Below the pieces are notes generated by a model, which had not been told where the DNA came from, did not search any database, and saw only the letters and a program-made list of their open reading frames with translations. Below, in pieces: positions 11,150 through 21,770 of a stretch of 60,000 nt of DNA. Source of the DNA: Cryptomeria japonica. Taxonomy: Eukaryota > Streptophyta > Pinopsida > Cupressales > Cupressaceae. The first letter of the stretch is position 1. Each line of letters opens with the position of its first letter. Where the stretch lies: positions 909,423,009 through 909,483,008 of the forward strand of contig NC_081414.1 of assembly GCF_030272615.1 (NCBI RefSeq). Direction: 5' to 3'. The position numbers were made by a program, and so were the translations under genes.

Positions 11150-12291
11150 AGCTTCCTGTTAGTGGAGTACTGCTCTATCCTACCGGTGAAGCATCACTTT
11201 GTCCTATCGGTGAAGCATTGATTGGTTCTACCGGTGGAGGAGTATTCCCAACATTTAGGTCAGCTTTTCTAATCCATTGTTTTGAGAATTCTTTCTTTAC
11301 CTCTTCAACTTTTTCTTTCCCTTTCAAGCTAGAACTTTTGTTATCTATCGGTGATCCTTTACTTCTATAGAATTTTGCAATATGCCCAATCTTGTTACAT
11401 GCATAACAAGTTACATTATTTTTCTGAATAGCTTTTCCATAACCTATGTCGGTTTGTGTTCTACATTGATTAGATAGGTGTCCAAATCTTCAACAAACAT
11501 AATATATTACATTCATTATACAATTTTCAGAGTTGTGACCAACTTTGTTACATTTTGAACATTGATTGGTGGGTGTGTTGATGTTCTGATAATTTCTAGA
11601 TCTACATTGATTTTCTCTATGCCCATACTTATTACAGTTAAAGCATTTTCCATTGAATTTATAAGCATTAGGTTGTCTTACGGTTTGTTGTGATCCTGAG
11701 TGTTTGTAGTACCAAAGCTTTCTCCTGCTTCAAAGCCAATTCCACAAGTATCAACATTAGGTTTCTGAATCTTCAACAAGTCACCAAGTTCTTCTGAGCT
11801 TTTCTTGAGTTTGTCTTTGTGTTGATTTGAAATATCCAGTTCTCTTTGTAAGATCTCTTTTTGTCTCATCAGTTCATTTGAGTCATTCTATGTATGCATC
11901 AGATCTGTCTTCAAAAGGTCATTTTCATAGCTGAGTCTTGTGTTCTCATTTGTTGCATCACTTAGTCTTCTGATCAATTCTTCTTCATTCTTCTTCCTAT
12001 CTTCAATCTCTTACAAAATCTCATAGTCATATCCTGCATTTCATTCTTTGTAGTTATGTTCTCCAGTTTCAGCTTACTTAACATATCATTAAGTGATTCC
12101 TTTTCATCATTCTCATTTTGCATCTTTTCACAAAGTTCTCTTCTCTTATTTCTTGCAATAGTAAGATTCTCTTGAAGTGCCTGAATGATATCCTGAGCTG
12201 CTTTTAGATCATCTTCTAGTTTGATATTTTTCAATTTTTCTGTATCATAGTCTGAGAGAGCTACTTCAAGTTGCTTCATCAAATTTTCCAT
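11150..12291 (-). pseudogene. Element A ORF1: coiled-coil and zinc-knuckle protein, decayed
   Basis: The likely start is ATG 12291 (MENLMKQLEVALSDYD), matching MENLRKQLETTL in element B. The N-terminal half is a long heptad-rich helix (KNIKLEDDLKAAQDIIQALQ), expected to form a coiled coil. The C-terminal half carries a series of CCHC knuckles at about 11665-11380: CFNCNKYGHRENQC, CSKCNKVGHNSENC, a third interrupted by a stop (YVC-stop-RFGHLSNQC), and CYACNKIGHIAKFY with the last Cys lost. A frameshift near 11990 and a stop near 11890 break the helix part. It probably acts as the element's RNA-binding, Gag-like protein, inferred from the knuckles and the position right after the primer site. 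Confidence 0.72.
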
Positions 12292-12348
12292 GTCTACCAG
12301 TGTCAAGATCTTCCTCAAGCTATTAGGCTTCTAAAAATAGAGGACCAA

Positions 12349-12360
12349 GCTCTGATACCA
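12349..12360 (-). other. Element A primer binding site (initiator Met-tRNA)
   Basis: Plus-strand GCTCTGATACCA is the exact complement of TGGTATCAGAGC, the Met-tRNA primer site of copia elements. It is followed two bases later by the LTR edge, so it fixes both the strand (minus) and the LTR boundary at about 12363. Confidence 0.92.
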
Positions 12361-12362
12361 AT

Positions 12363-13132
12363 TATTAGGATTCCCACAGATATTGAGAGGGGGGATGAAT
12401 CAGTATCTAACCGATGAGTTCAATTTCTTGACTTAAAACATGCAGAACATATTATAACAGTGTACCAGTATGCAAGAAATAATGCAATAAACAGAAATGA
12501 AAGTAACCACATAATAAACACACCATAACACAAGATTTTAATGAGGAAACCCAGTGTGGGAAAAACCTCGGTGGGATTTGTGACCCATAATATTCACTTA
12601 CTGGCCAATAAGGGAATATTACTTACAATAAGGGGGCTGCACATGCAGGAAGGCCAAGTGCCTAGAGCTCACTGCTCAATGGGAAGTCTCATTGACTTAC
12701 AATGTGGATTATGCAAATCCAATGTCTTGTACTGATTTACAATAGCATCTTTAATGCCAGATTCAGTACCAGTTTCTACTCTGTTCTTTACATATACCCC
12801 TTAACCTATATTTCGCATAATAGGTCTACCTCCTAATTTTTTCTCCATACATATAAAATGTCTACAATGATCTCTCTTATACATGAGAGTCATTTTACAA
12901 CATGCCAAGTCAGCTTACAAAGTTTTTACAATAATAAACAAAATATAATATATCAAAAATCCTATCAGCCTTTGTGTCGGTATGTTTCCTTTTTCTGTCG
13001 GTGTCGGTGTAGAGTGTGATCTGTTGATGTCGGTGTGATGCCTTGCCGGTGCCATAGGATTGTAAGGTTGCCATCAATGACAAAACCTTCAATCACCTTC
13101 AATGTCTCATTGGAGTGTGCATATGCCAATAG
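12363..13132 (-). repeat. LTR shared by elements A and B
   Basis: It matches 33113-38349 once the 4.4-kb insertion there is removed. On the plus strand it starts TATTAGGATTCCC, where the other copy has TGTTAGGATTCCC (one G-to-A change destroys the terminal TG). Homology between the two copies stops at GCCAATAG (13125-13132 and 38342-38349). It serves as the 5' LTR of A and, on its other side, abuts B's truncated body. There is no polypurine tract at that second junction, so a deletion probably removed the true LTR start and B's 3' end. Confidence 0.78.
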
Positions 13133-14332
13133 TTGTCTATCAGTAGTGTCTACCGGTGGAGCATCTAAAAGAGGTGGGGGCATATTGTCAGTTATTTTCA
13201 AGCTTGGTGGTCCACCTTCCTTACCTTTCCCCTTATCTCTATCTTTTTTATATAATTTGATACTTTTTGGCCTAAGTAATTCTTCCTCTTTTTCTTTTTC
13301 CTCAAAGAATATATCCCATGCATCTATTGTTTCCTCAGTGACTTCCTTTACTCTACCTGCCATCAGTGCTACATGTCGGTGAGAAGTGGAGAATACTATC
13401 TGCTTAGCCTCACTGATTAATTTATCTATTTCATGAGGTGAGTTAACTAGATGCACTGCAAGTAATTTTTCAATCTTAATTTTCTTATCCAGCTCAACAA
13501 TGGCTAATCTTCTAGCTTCTAATCTCCTATATAGATCATTTGGAATTTCATCAACAACTTCCATTAAGAATTTCTTGTATATATCTAAGTGTAAAATTAC
13601 ATTGTTTTCTATGCTTTCTTTGTCATCTATGGAGAATGTGTTATATAGTTTACTGATGTTATTCAACTTACCATCCTCTGTTATTTCACTAAGAAGTTTG
13701 TCTAGAGGAGTAATAGTCTGTTTCACCTTCTTCTTCTTAGGATTCATTTTCTTCATCGGAGGCCTTATTGCCTGTTGCTTCTTCCTTGTTCTTTTTCGTG
13801 TAGGAGAGGGTGCCGGTGAGGGTTTTGTTTTCCTTTCAACCCTTTTAAACTCTACTGGTATATCACTCTCAGAAGAGGTTCCAACTGGTCAAAGATGAGT
13901 TTCTGGTTGAAGTTCTTCCAACTCACTTTTAATTTTACTAGTTTGTTTTAACACATCTTCCTTAATTGTCGTTGCCTGCCAGGTTCCTTTTCTTATAGTT
14001 GCTTCAACTTTCTTAACTCTTTTTCTAGATTGAATAGTACTTTCTATTGTTTTAGCACTACCAAACACTTTCTCTTCCGGTTCCTTGGGTGCTTCAAGGA
14101 GGGATTTTGCATAAGTTTCTATGATGTTGTCATTTGTTTCATAGCCCATTTCAGTTACCCAAATAGTTCTAGGGACAACTACTTCCATCCAAATTTCATC
14201 TTTCTTGATCACAAAACTAATTTCTTTCTAATACTTATCCACAATAGCTTGTGACAATCTTACTCTAGTTTTCATTCGAGCCTTCAATGCTTGAAAATAC
14301 TCATTTAGGTTTTTCTCTCGGTTCTCTCCCAT
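13133..14332 (-). pseudogene. Element B ORF2, C-terminal part (truncated)
   Basis: It reads from 14332 (MGENREKNLNEYFQALKAR) through KDEIWMEVVVPRTIWVTEMG, a basic Pro-rich tract, the long helix RLEARRLAIVELDKKIKIEK and the KDRDKGKGKEGGPP patch, then runs into LTR sequence. In-frame stops (for example after IVDKY near 14230, and near 13889) and a frameshift near 13760-13889 disable it. It is homologous along its length to 1380-2400 plus the end of 9809-10828. That is how the Copia-1 junction in A can be verified. No catalytic motif is recognised. Confidence 0.7.
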
Positions 14333-14362
14333 GGGTATGTGCACCAAGTTGTGGTACCAAAA
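14333..14362 (+). repeat. Left terminal inverted repeat
   Basis: It begins GGGTATGTGCACCAAG and is complementary to 30751-30780 with one mismatch in 30. A weaker match continues to about 14390 (GATGCCACTT against GGTGCCACTT). Confidence 0.88.
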
Positions 14363-15120
14363 GGGGGTCTTAAGATGCCACTTTTTTTCTGAAATCAACA
14401 AAGTTTTAACTTCAACGACAAATTGAAGATAGTTAGACTACAAATTTGAAGATGCAACAAGAACAAGAGTCATAGTGCTTCGAGTCTACTTTCTAAACTA
14501 TGAATTTTTTTTGAAAATGGTGGAGATTAAGGGCTTCAAAAAGGGGGGCCACAAAAAGTGGTCCTATTTTTATGCAAAAAACATAACATAGCGTCTGTTG
14601 TGGCCCCCCTAAAATGTTAACTTTTTTTTAAAATTTTTAAAATCGCTTCAATGAGAAATTAGCTAACACCTTGTAGTTTATGCCAGATTTTTCGGCTAAT
14701 TTTTTAATGAGTATATGATTTTTAACTAATTTTTGAAGTGGACACATCCTGAAAAATAGAAATTTGAGTGTGCTCCCCCCTAAAATCATTGATAACTAAT
14801 AAAAAATAAAAACTTTTTTTTTAAATTGTGTAGAATGGAGTCTAGTTTCTAAAAATGTAAGTTTCTTCAAAATCCGATGAACGTGTAAAAAACTATACCC
14901 AAAATAGTGCATGTTGGTTTTTGACCAAAAACAAACACACTTACAAAAGAAATTATAGATGAAAGCCTTAATGAAATCAAAATGTGAAAAAAATTACATG
15001 CTTGGATAGCTAAGAGAGAGATCAAGGTCTCTATGGTATTTTTTTTCAATTTTATTGAAACACGTGCAAACCTGATGGAGAGCACGGCCAAAAATATGTG
15101 AAATTTTTCTAATCCTCTAT
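14363..15120. other. Left-arm-only segment of the foldback element
   Basis: This is about 750 bp of AT-rich noncoding sequence with no counterpart in the right arm, which passes almost directly from the TIR to the CCAACCC palindrome. A 'ggggggcca...gtggcccccct' inverted pair occurs at 14540-14615. I see no coding region. Confidence 0.55.
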
Positions 15121-15149
15121 TAAAAACATGTCTCAGGCCTGAAATGGTC

Positions 15150-15360
15150 GTCCAACCCTTTGGGTTGGATGCCAAAGTACAATCCAACCCAAAGGGTTGG
15201 TAGTTCCCAATGTAGACCATTTGGCGAGCACCAAATAGGGCGCTCGCCAAATGAAAAAATTGACTTTACCCATTTGGCGCGTGCCAAATTTGGTGTGTGC
15301 CAAATGAGAAAAGTCAACTTTTTTCATTTAGCGAGTGCCAAATTTGGCACGCGCCAAATG
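15150..15360. repeat. Left subterminal palindromes (CCAACCC and TTTGGC families)
   Basis: Copies of CCAACCCTTTGGGTTGG occur in direct and inverted form (about 15150-15201), followed by five or six short inverted repeats of the form ATTTGGC-NNNN-GCCAAAT (15217-15360). The same families stand at 30441-30695. Repeated subterminal motifs at both ends of a DNA element are often transposase-binding sites. That role is inferred. Confidence 0.75.
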
Positions 15361-15569
15361 TCTTGCATTGTCTAATTTGAAGGTTTTGTGATGGAAATAT
15401 ATACATGAAATATAATATTTAAGTATAAGTCAATTTAAGTTATATTTCATGTATATATTAGTAGGATGTTTGAGAGTGGTTTCAACTCTATAGGAGTTAT
15501 AATGCATATTCTTGTTTTTAGAGGATCATATTGACTTTCATACTTAGTCAAATTTCAATAATCAACATT

Positions 15570-16444
15570 CACCTATTAGCACTCTTTAGATCCATATCTC
15601 ACTATCTTTATCTTCCTTAAACTCTACACCTATCTCTCTCCCTCTCATGTCTCTCTCACTTCTTTCTCCCCTCTCTAGGTATATCCTACTCTCTCTACCT
15701 TTCATCCCTTCCTTGTACCCTAATTTATATCCTTGACTCCCTTCCTCTCTCTTCTCTCTCACTCTCTTATTATTTCTCTCCCCTCCCACTCATTTCTCTT
15801 GTTCACTACCGATCCCATCTATCCTCTCTCTCCCCATATCTAGGGTTCTCCTTCCCTCCCTATATTATTACCCACCTCTCTCTCCCCCTCTAGCTTTTTC
15901 ACTTATCTAAATGTCCACCCTCTAGTTATCTCCCTCCCTCTCCACCTTTCTCCCCCTTTCCCTTGCCCCTATCTATTTATGAACACTCTCCCTCTCTTCT
16001 CTCTCTACAAACCTAGATCCATCTCCTCATTCTCTAGGTATCTCGCTCCCTCCATTTCTACCTCTCCATCCATCCCCTCTTACTCATATCTTTTTTCTTC
16101 TATCTCTTCTCTTCTCTCTCCCTTCCCTCTCTAGATCTCTCCCTTCCTTTCTTCCCCTCTCCATTTATATATCCTTCCCCCACTCTCTCATTATCTCTCT
16201 ATCTCTCTTATTCTCTCTCTTCATTGTCTAGTTCATTAACTCTCCAACCCACCCTCTCTCCCCTCTCTAGGTTTCTCCCTCCCTTCCTCTCCACCTATCT
16301 ACCTTTGCATATAGGTCTCATTACCCACCTCTCTTTATCCCCCTTTATCTATCTCACTCCTCTCTTGAAATCCAGGTCTCTTGCCTATCTATATGTCCCC
16401 TCTATATTTCTCTCTCTCCCTCTCTATCTCTCTTGCCCTCCTCC
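15570..16444 (+). repeat. CT-rich low-complexity block, left arm
   Basis: Pyrimidine-rich simple sequence built from ctctct, ccctcc and 'ctaggt(a/t)tctcc' modules. Open frames here are artefacts of base composition. The strand-complementary GA-rich block at 28430-30190 shares the modules (ccctctctaggt against acctagagaggg), so the two can pair. Confidence 0.85.
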
Positions 16445-19400
16445 TTAACATACGACCCACAAAAACACCAAGTGGTATCCTAAGGGGTCATAAGACACCA
16501 TATGACCCTTGAAAACACCTAAGGAGTCATATGGTGCCCTAAGGGCACACCATATGACACCTTAGGACACAATACAACCCATAACGACATCATATGATGT
16601 CCTCAGGGGTCATATGGTGTCCTAAATGGTCATAGGACACCATATGACCCCTAATGACACCTAAGGGGTCATATGTTGTCCTAAGGGGTCATATGACACC
16701 ATATGACCCCTTAGGACATAATATGACCCTTAACGACATCTAAGGGGTCATATGGTGTCTTAAGGGGTCATAGGACACCATATGACCTCTTAGGACACCA
16801 TACAACCCATAACAATACCATATGGTGTCCTAAGGTGTCATAGGACACCACATGACCCCTTAGGACACCATATGACCCATAACAACACCATATGGTGTCC
16901 TAAGGGGTCACAGGACACTGGATGATCCCTGTGGACACCATATGACCCATATTGATACTATACAGTGTGCTAAGGGGTTATATGGTGTCCTAAGGGGTCA
17001 TAGGACACCATATGACCCTTTAGAACACAATATGACCCCTAACGACACCAAAGGGATCATATGGTGTCCTAAGGGGTCATAGGATACCATATGACCCCTT
17101 AGGACACAATATGAACCCTAACAACATGTAAGGGGTTATATGGTGTCCTAAGGGGTCACATAGTGTCCTAAGAGATCATAGGACACCATATGACCCCTTA
17201 GGACACCATACAACCCATAACGACACCATATGGTGTCTTAAGGGGTCATAGGATACCATATGACCAATTATTACACAATATGATCCTTAATGACACCTAA
17301 GGGGTCATATGGTGTCCTATGGGGTCATAGGGCACCATATGACCCCTTAGGACACACTACAATGCATAGCAACATCATACTGTGTCGTAAGGGGTCATAT
17401 GGTGTCCTAAGGGGTCATAGGATACAATATGACTCCTTGGGACACAATATGACCCCTAACAACCCCTTAGGGGGTTATATGACACCATATGACCCCTTAG
17501 CACACTACACGACCTATAATGACACCATATGGTGTCCTAATGGGTCATATAACACCATATTACCCCTTAGCGCACCATAAGATCCATAATGACACCATAT
17601 TGTGTCCTAAGGGGTAATTGGACACCATATGACCCTTTAGGACACCATACAACCCATAACAACACCATATGAGGGCTCATATGGTTTCCTACACCATATG
17701 ACCCCTTAGGACATCATATGACCCATAACAACACCATATTGTATCCTAAGGGGTCATATGGTGCCCTAAGGGGTCATCGGACACCATATGACCCCTCAAG
17801 ACACCATACGACTCATAACGACACCATATTGTATCCTAAGGGGTCATATGGTGTTCTAAAGGGTCATAGGACACAATATGACCTCTAACGACCCCTTAGG
17901 GGGTCATAGGACACCATATGACCCCTTAAAACACTATATAGCCCATAACAACACAATATGGTGTCCTAAGGGGTCATACAACACCATATGACCCCTTAGC
18001 GCACCATACGACCCATAAAGGATACCATATGGTATCCTTCATTTGACACCATATGACTCCTTAGGACACCATATGACCCATAAAGACACCATATAGTGTC
18101 CTATGGGATCATATGGTGTCCTAAGGGGTCATAGGACACCCTATGACCCCTTAGGACACAATATGATCCCTAACAATACCTAAGGGGTCATATGGTGTCC
18201 CAGGGGTTCATGGTGACCTTGAGAATTGAGAGAGACAATAAAAGAGTAAGGAATATATATGAGAGAGTCATATGGTGTTTTATGACCCCTTAGAACACCA
18301 TATGACCCCTAACTACACCATATGGTGTCCAAAGGGATCATATGGTTTCCTAAGGGGTCATATGATGTCCTAAGGGGTCATATGGTGTTCTATGACCCCT
18401 TAGGACACCATATGACCCCACATGACACCATATGGCCCCTAATGACACCATATGGTGTCCTAAGGGGTCATATGGTGTCGTTAAAGGTTATATGGTGTCC
18501 CATGGGGTCATATGGTGTTCTACAACCCCTTAGGGCACCACATTACCCCTAACAACACCAAATGGTGTCCTAAGGGGTTAGATGGTGTCCTATAGGGTCA
18601 TATGGTGTTCTATGACCCCTTAAGACACCTTACAGCCCCTAACATCATCATACGGTGTCCTAAGGGGTCACATGGTGTCCTAAGGATCATAGGACACCAT
18701 ATGACCCCTAACGACATCATATGGAGTCGTTAGGGGCATATGGTGTCCTAAGGGGTCATATGGTATTCTATGACCCATTAGGACACCATATGACCCCTAA
18801 CAACACCATATGGTGTCATTGAGGGTCATATGGTGTCCTAAGGGATCATAAGGTGTCCTAAGGGGTTATATGATGTTTTGTGACCCCTTAGGACACTATT
18901 TGACCCTTAGGACACCATATGACCTCTAAGAACACTATATGGTGTCCTAAGGGGTCATATAGTGTTGTTAGGGATCATATGGTGTCATATGGTGTTCTAT
19001 GACCCCTTAGGACACCATATGACCCCTAACGATGCCATATAGTGTCTTAAGGGGTCATTTGATATCATTAGGGGTCATATAGTGTCCTAAGGAGTCATAT
19101 GATGTTCTATGACCCCTTAGGACACAATATGGTGTCATGAGGGGTCATATGGTGTCTTGAGGGCTCATATGGCATCCCAAGGGGTCATAGAACACCATAT
19201 GACCCCTTAGGACACCATATGTTGTCATTAGGGGTCATATGGTGTCCCAAGGGGTCATAGAACACCATATGACCTCTTAGGACACTATATGGTGGCATTA
19301 GGAATTATATGGTGTATGGGGTCATATGGTATCCTAAGGGGTCATAAAATACCATATGACCCCTTTTGACACCATATGACCCCTTAGGAAATCATATGAC

Positions 19401-20490
19401 CCCTTAGGATACCATATGGTGATGTTAGGGGTTATATGGTGTCTTAAGGGGTCATAGAATACCATATGACCCCTTAGGACACTATATGACCCCTTAGGAC
19501 ACCATGTGACATATCCTAAGGGTTCATATGGTGTCTCAAGGGGTCATAGAAGACCATATGACCCCTAAGGACACAATATGACCCCTTAGGACACCATATG
19601 ATGTTTTTAGGGGTCATATGGTGTCCTAAGGGGTCATAGAACATCATACGACCCCTTAGGACATAATATGACCCCTAATGACACCATATGACTCCTAACG
19701 ACACCATATACCCCTCAGGACACCATATGGTGGTCTTAGGGGTCATATGGTGCCCTAAGGGGTCATAGAACACCATATAATCCCTTATGACACCATATGA
19801 CCCCTTAGGACACCATATGACCCCTAATGACACCATATAGTGTCATATAGTGTCCTAAGGGGTCATATGGAATCCTAATGGGTCATAGAATACCATATGC
19901 CCACTTAGGACACCATATGACCCCTAACGACATGATATGGTCTCTTAAGGGGTCATATGTTGTCTTAAGGGATCATATGGTGTCTTAAGGGGTCATATGG
20001 TATTCTATGACCCATTTGGGCACCATATGACCCCTTAGGACATCATACGACCCCTAATGACACCATGTGACCCCTTAGGCACCATATGACCCCTAATGAC
20101 ACTATATGGTGTCATTATGGGGAATATGGTGTCATAAGGGGTCATAGAATACCATATGACCCCTTAGGACACTATATGGTGTTGTTAGGGGTCATATGGT
20201 GTCATTAGGGGTCATATGGTATCCTAACGGGTCATATGATGTCCATAGGGGTCATATAACACCAAATGACCCCTTAGGACATCATATGACCCCTTAGGAC
20301 ACCATATGGTGTCGTTAGGGCTCATATGGTTTCTAAGAGATCATATGGTATCCTAAGGGGTCATAGAACACCATATGACCCCTTAGGACACCATATGACA
20401 CGTAGTGACACCATATGACCTGTTAGGACACCATATGACCTGTAACGACACCATATGTTGTCCTAAGAGGTCATATGGTTTCCTAAGATA
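16445..20490. repeat. Bidirectional tandem array of a ~20-bp CATATG unit
   Basis: About 4 kb built from one imprecise unit, GGACACCATATGACCCCTTA, and its complement TAAGGGGTCATATGGTGTCC, intermixed in both orientations. Variants differ by one to three bases, and 'cctaacgacacc' linkers recur. The unit centres on the palindrome CATATG. The array is split by the nested gypsy: a remnant (ggtttcctatagggttatatgg) resumes at 28351. Open frames here are artefacts. Inverted units would make the single strand fold extensively. Confidence 0.9.
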
Positions 20491-20495
20491 GATAG

Positions 20496-21754
20496 TGTAA
20501 AGCGGAAAATCGCGATCGAACCCTAGTTGCTCTCCCCTCTTCCAACTCCAAGGAGAGAGAGAAGGGAGATTCACTAGGTTTGATGGTTTTCACTTAGGGG
20601 AGAGACTTTACATTCAAAAGAGGGGTTGAAACCCACAAGATCCAATCCCATGCAATGCAAGATTGGATGCTAAATGTGTTTCAAGGGTTATGACAACAAG
20701 GCTACCCTCTTTTGTAAAGAATGTTGATAGAAGAATTAAGCTAGGAATGCATAGAAAGTGACAAAGATTCGCTTTATAAACTGAGATAGGGATATAGGAT
20801 GAAGCTGCGGACCTGGAATTAGCAGTAAAATGTCGATATGGCGCTGTCCTGCAAATTTGAGCAAAAGTTGTCGGGACGATGGCGCCCGAGCGCCACGGTC
20901 CTCCGAAATCCGCGAAACGAAGGGGGATCTGTTCGTCTTTGCACAAGGATTCCAGATCTTCAATTTCAGCCGCGTACCTGCAACCTACACATACAAAAGC
21001 GAAGACGATTGGGGGGTTAGGGATTAGGGGTTTTCCTTTAGGTCAAACCCCGGTTTTGGAATTAACCAAGAAATGAGCAAGTGCTGTAAATGTAAATGAC
21101 TGTAAAACAAGTACTAATACCTTGTTCTAAGGATGTTTGTATCCTTATGTGCGAAGGTATAGATGTTGTATGTTGTATGTTGTATGTTGTAGTAGTATGT
21201 TGTAAGTGATCTCCTCTTCAATGGTTGAATCCTTGTCTTGAATGCAACACTTAGCCTTGAATGGAGACTTAGAAGGAATGCTTGAATGCTTGAATGCTTG
21301 AATATAGTTTCCACGCTTGTACACATATGTCCTTCTCATGCCAAATGAGAGAGAGAAATGTAGTTTATATACTTGTCATTTAGGGCTGATAGACTGATTT
21401 TCCCGACCTTAGGCCGACCAGGGAAAGTTAATTTCCAAATTGCAAACAAAAAGACCCGAAGTCCAAAGGAGACCGGGCTCAAAATAGGACCCAGGGACCA
21501 GGGCGCTGGGCGCCATGGTCCTGGGGACCAGGGCGCTGGGCGCCCTGGTCTCGAAGGACCAGGGCGCTGGGCGCTCCGGTCCCACCTCCTGGGACAGCAG
21601 GGTGCAAAGGAGGTTCAGGCCAGGGTGCAAGAAAATGCAGTTTTCAGTGTCATAATCAGGTTTCGGGGTCTCCATTCAGGTTGTGTGTTGCGTCGCCATC
21701 GTGAAGACCGAAATGCGGTCGAAATTGCAAGTGTCACAATTTTAGGACTCTACA
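20496..21754 (-). repeat. TR-GAG 3' LTR
   Basis: On the plus strand it starts TGTAAAGCGG and ends CTCTACA. It carries three tandem GC-rich near-palindromes of 27 bp (GGACCAGGGCGCTGGGCGCC...) at 21495-21582, and a short ttgtatg microsatellite near 21169. It pairs with 27120-28345. Confidence 0.94.
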
Positions 21755-21770
21755 TTTAGCCCCCACTTTA
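21755..21770 (-). other. TR-GAG polypurine tract
   Basis: On the minus strand TAAAGTGGGGGCTAAA directly abuts the 3' LTR. It is the expected plus-strand primer. Confidence 0.85.

Larger units (their letters stand above)
1..13132 (-). mobile_element. Element A: non-autonomous copia-primed LTR element (partial)
   Basis: Read on the minus strand, this unit has an LTR (12363-13132), a Met-tRNA primer site (12349-12360), ORF1, ORF2, and polypurine tracts near the left edge. The left LTR lies outside the window. No reverse transcriptase, RNase H, integrase or protease motif is visible in its roughly 4.9 kb of internal sequence once the nested Copia-1 (2401-9808) is removed. The primer site and the noncoding 3' style (CCAAAGGGGGAG) are those of Ty1/copia elements, so it was probably mobilised by enzymes from a relative. 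Pol could in principle lie left of the window, but the 3' noncoding signature at 1-121 argues that the coding part has already ended. Confidence 0.7.

Noticed and set aside
13035-13898. Plus-strand frames opposite element B ORF2 (also 14030-14254)
   Set aside because: Ser/Phe-rich antisense shadows of the Lys/Glu-rich minus-strand protein.
16224-16448. Open frames in the CT-rich and GA-rich blocks (also 28571-30223)
   Set aside because: Ser/Leu/Pro-rich translations of simple pyrimidine sequence. There is no domain, and they run on the strand expected from base composition.
17290-18552. Open frames inside the CATATG array
   Set aside because: They translate the 20-bp unit over and over (GSYGVLRGH-like) and are not genes.
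20830-21759. Several short frames on both strands in the TR-GAG LTRs (also 27238-28266)
   Set aside because: The same frames occur in both LTR copies, overlap on opposite strands and lack starts or domains of their own. They are shadows of LTR sequence.
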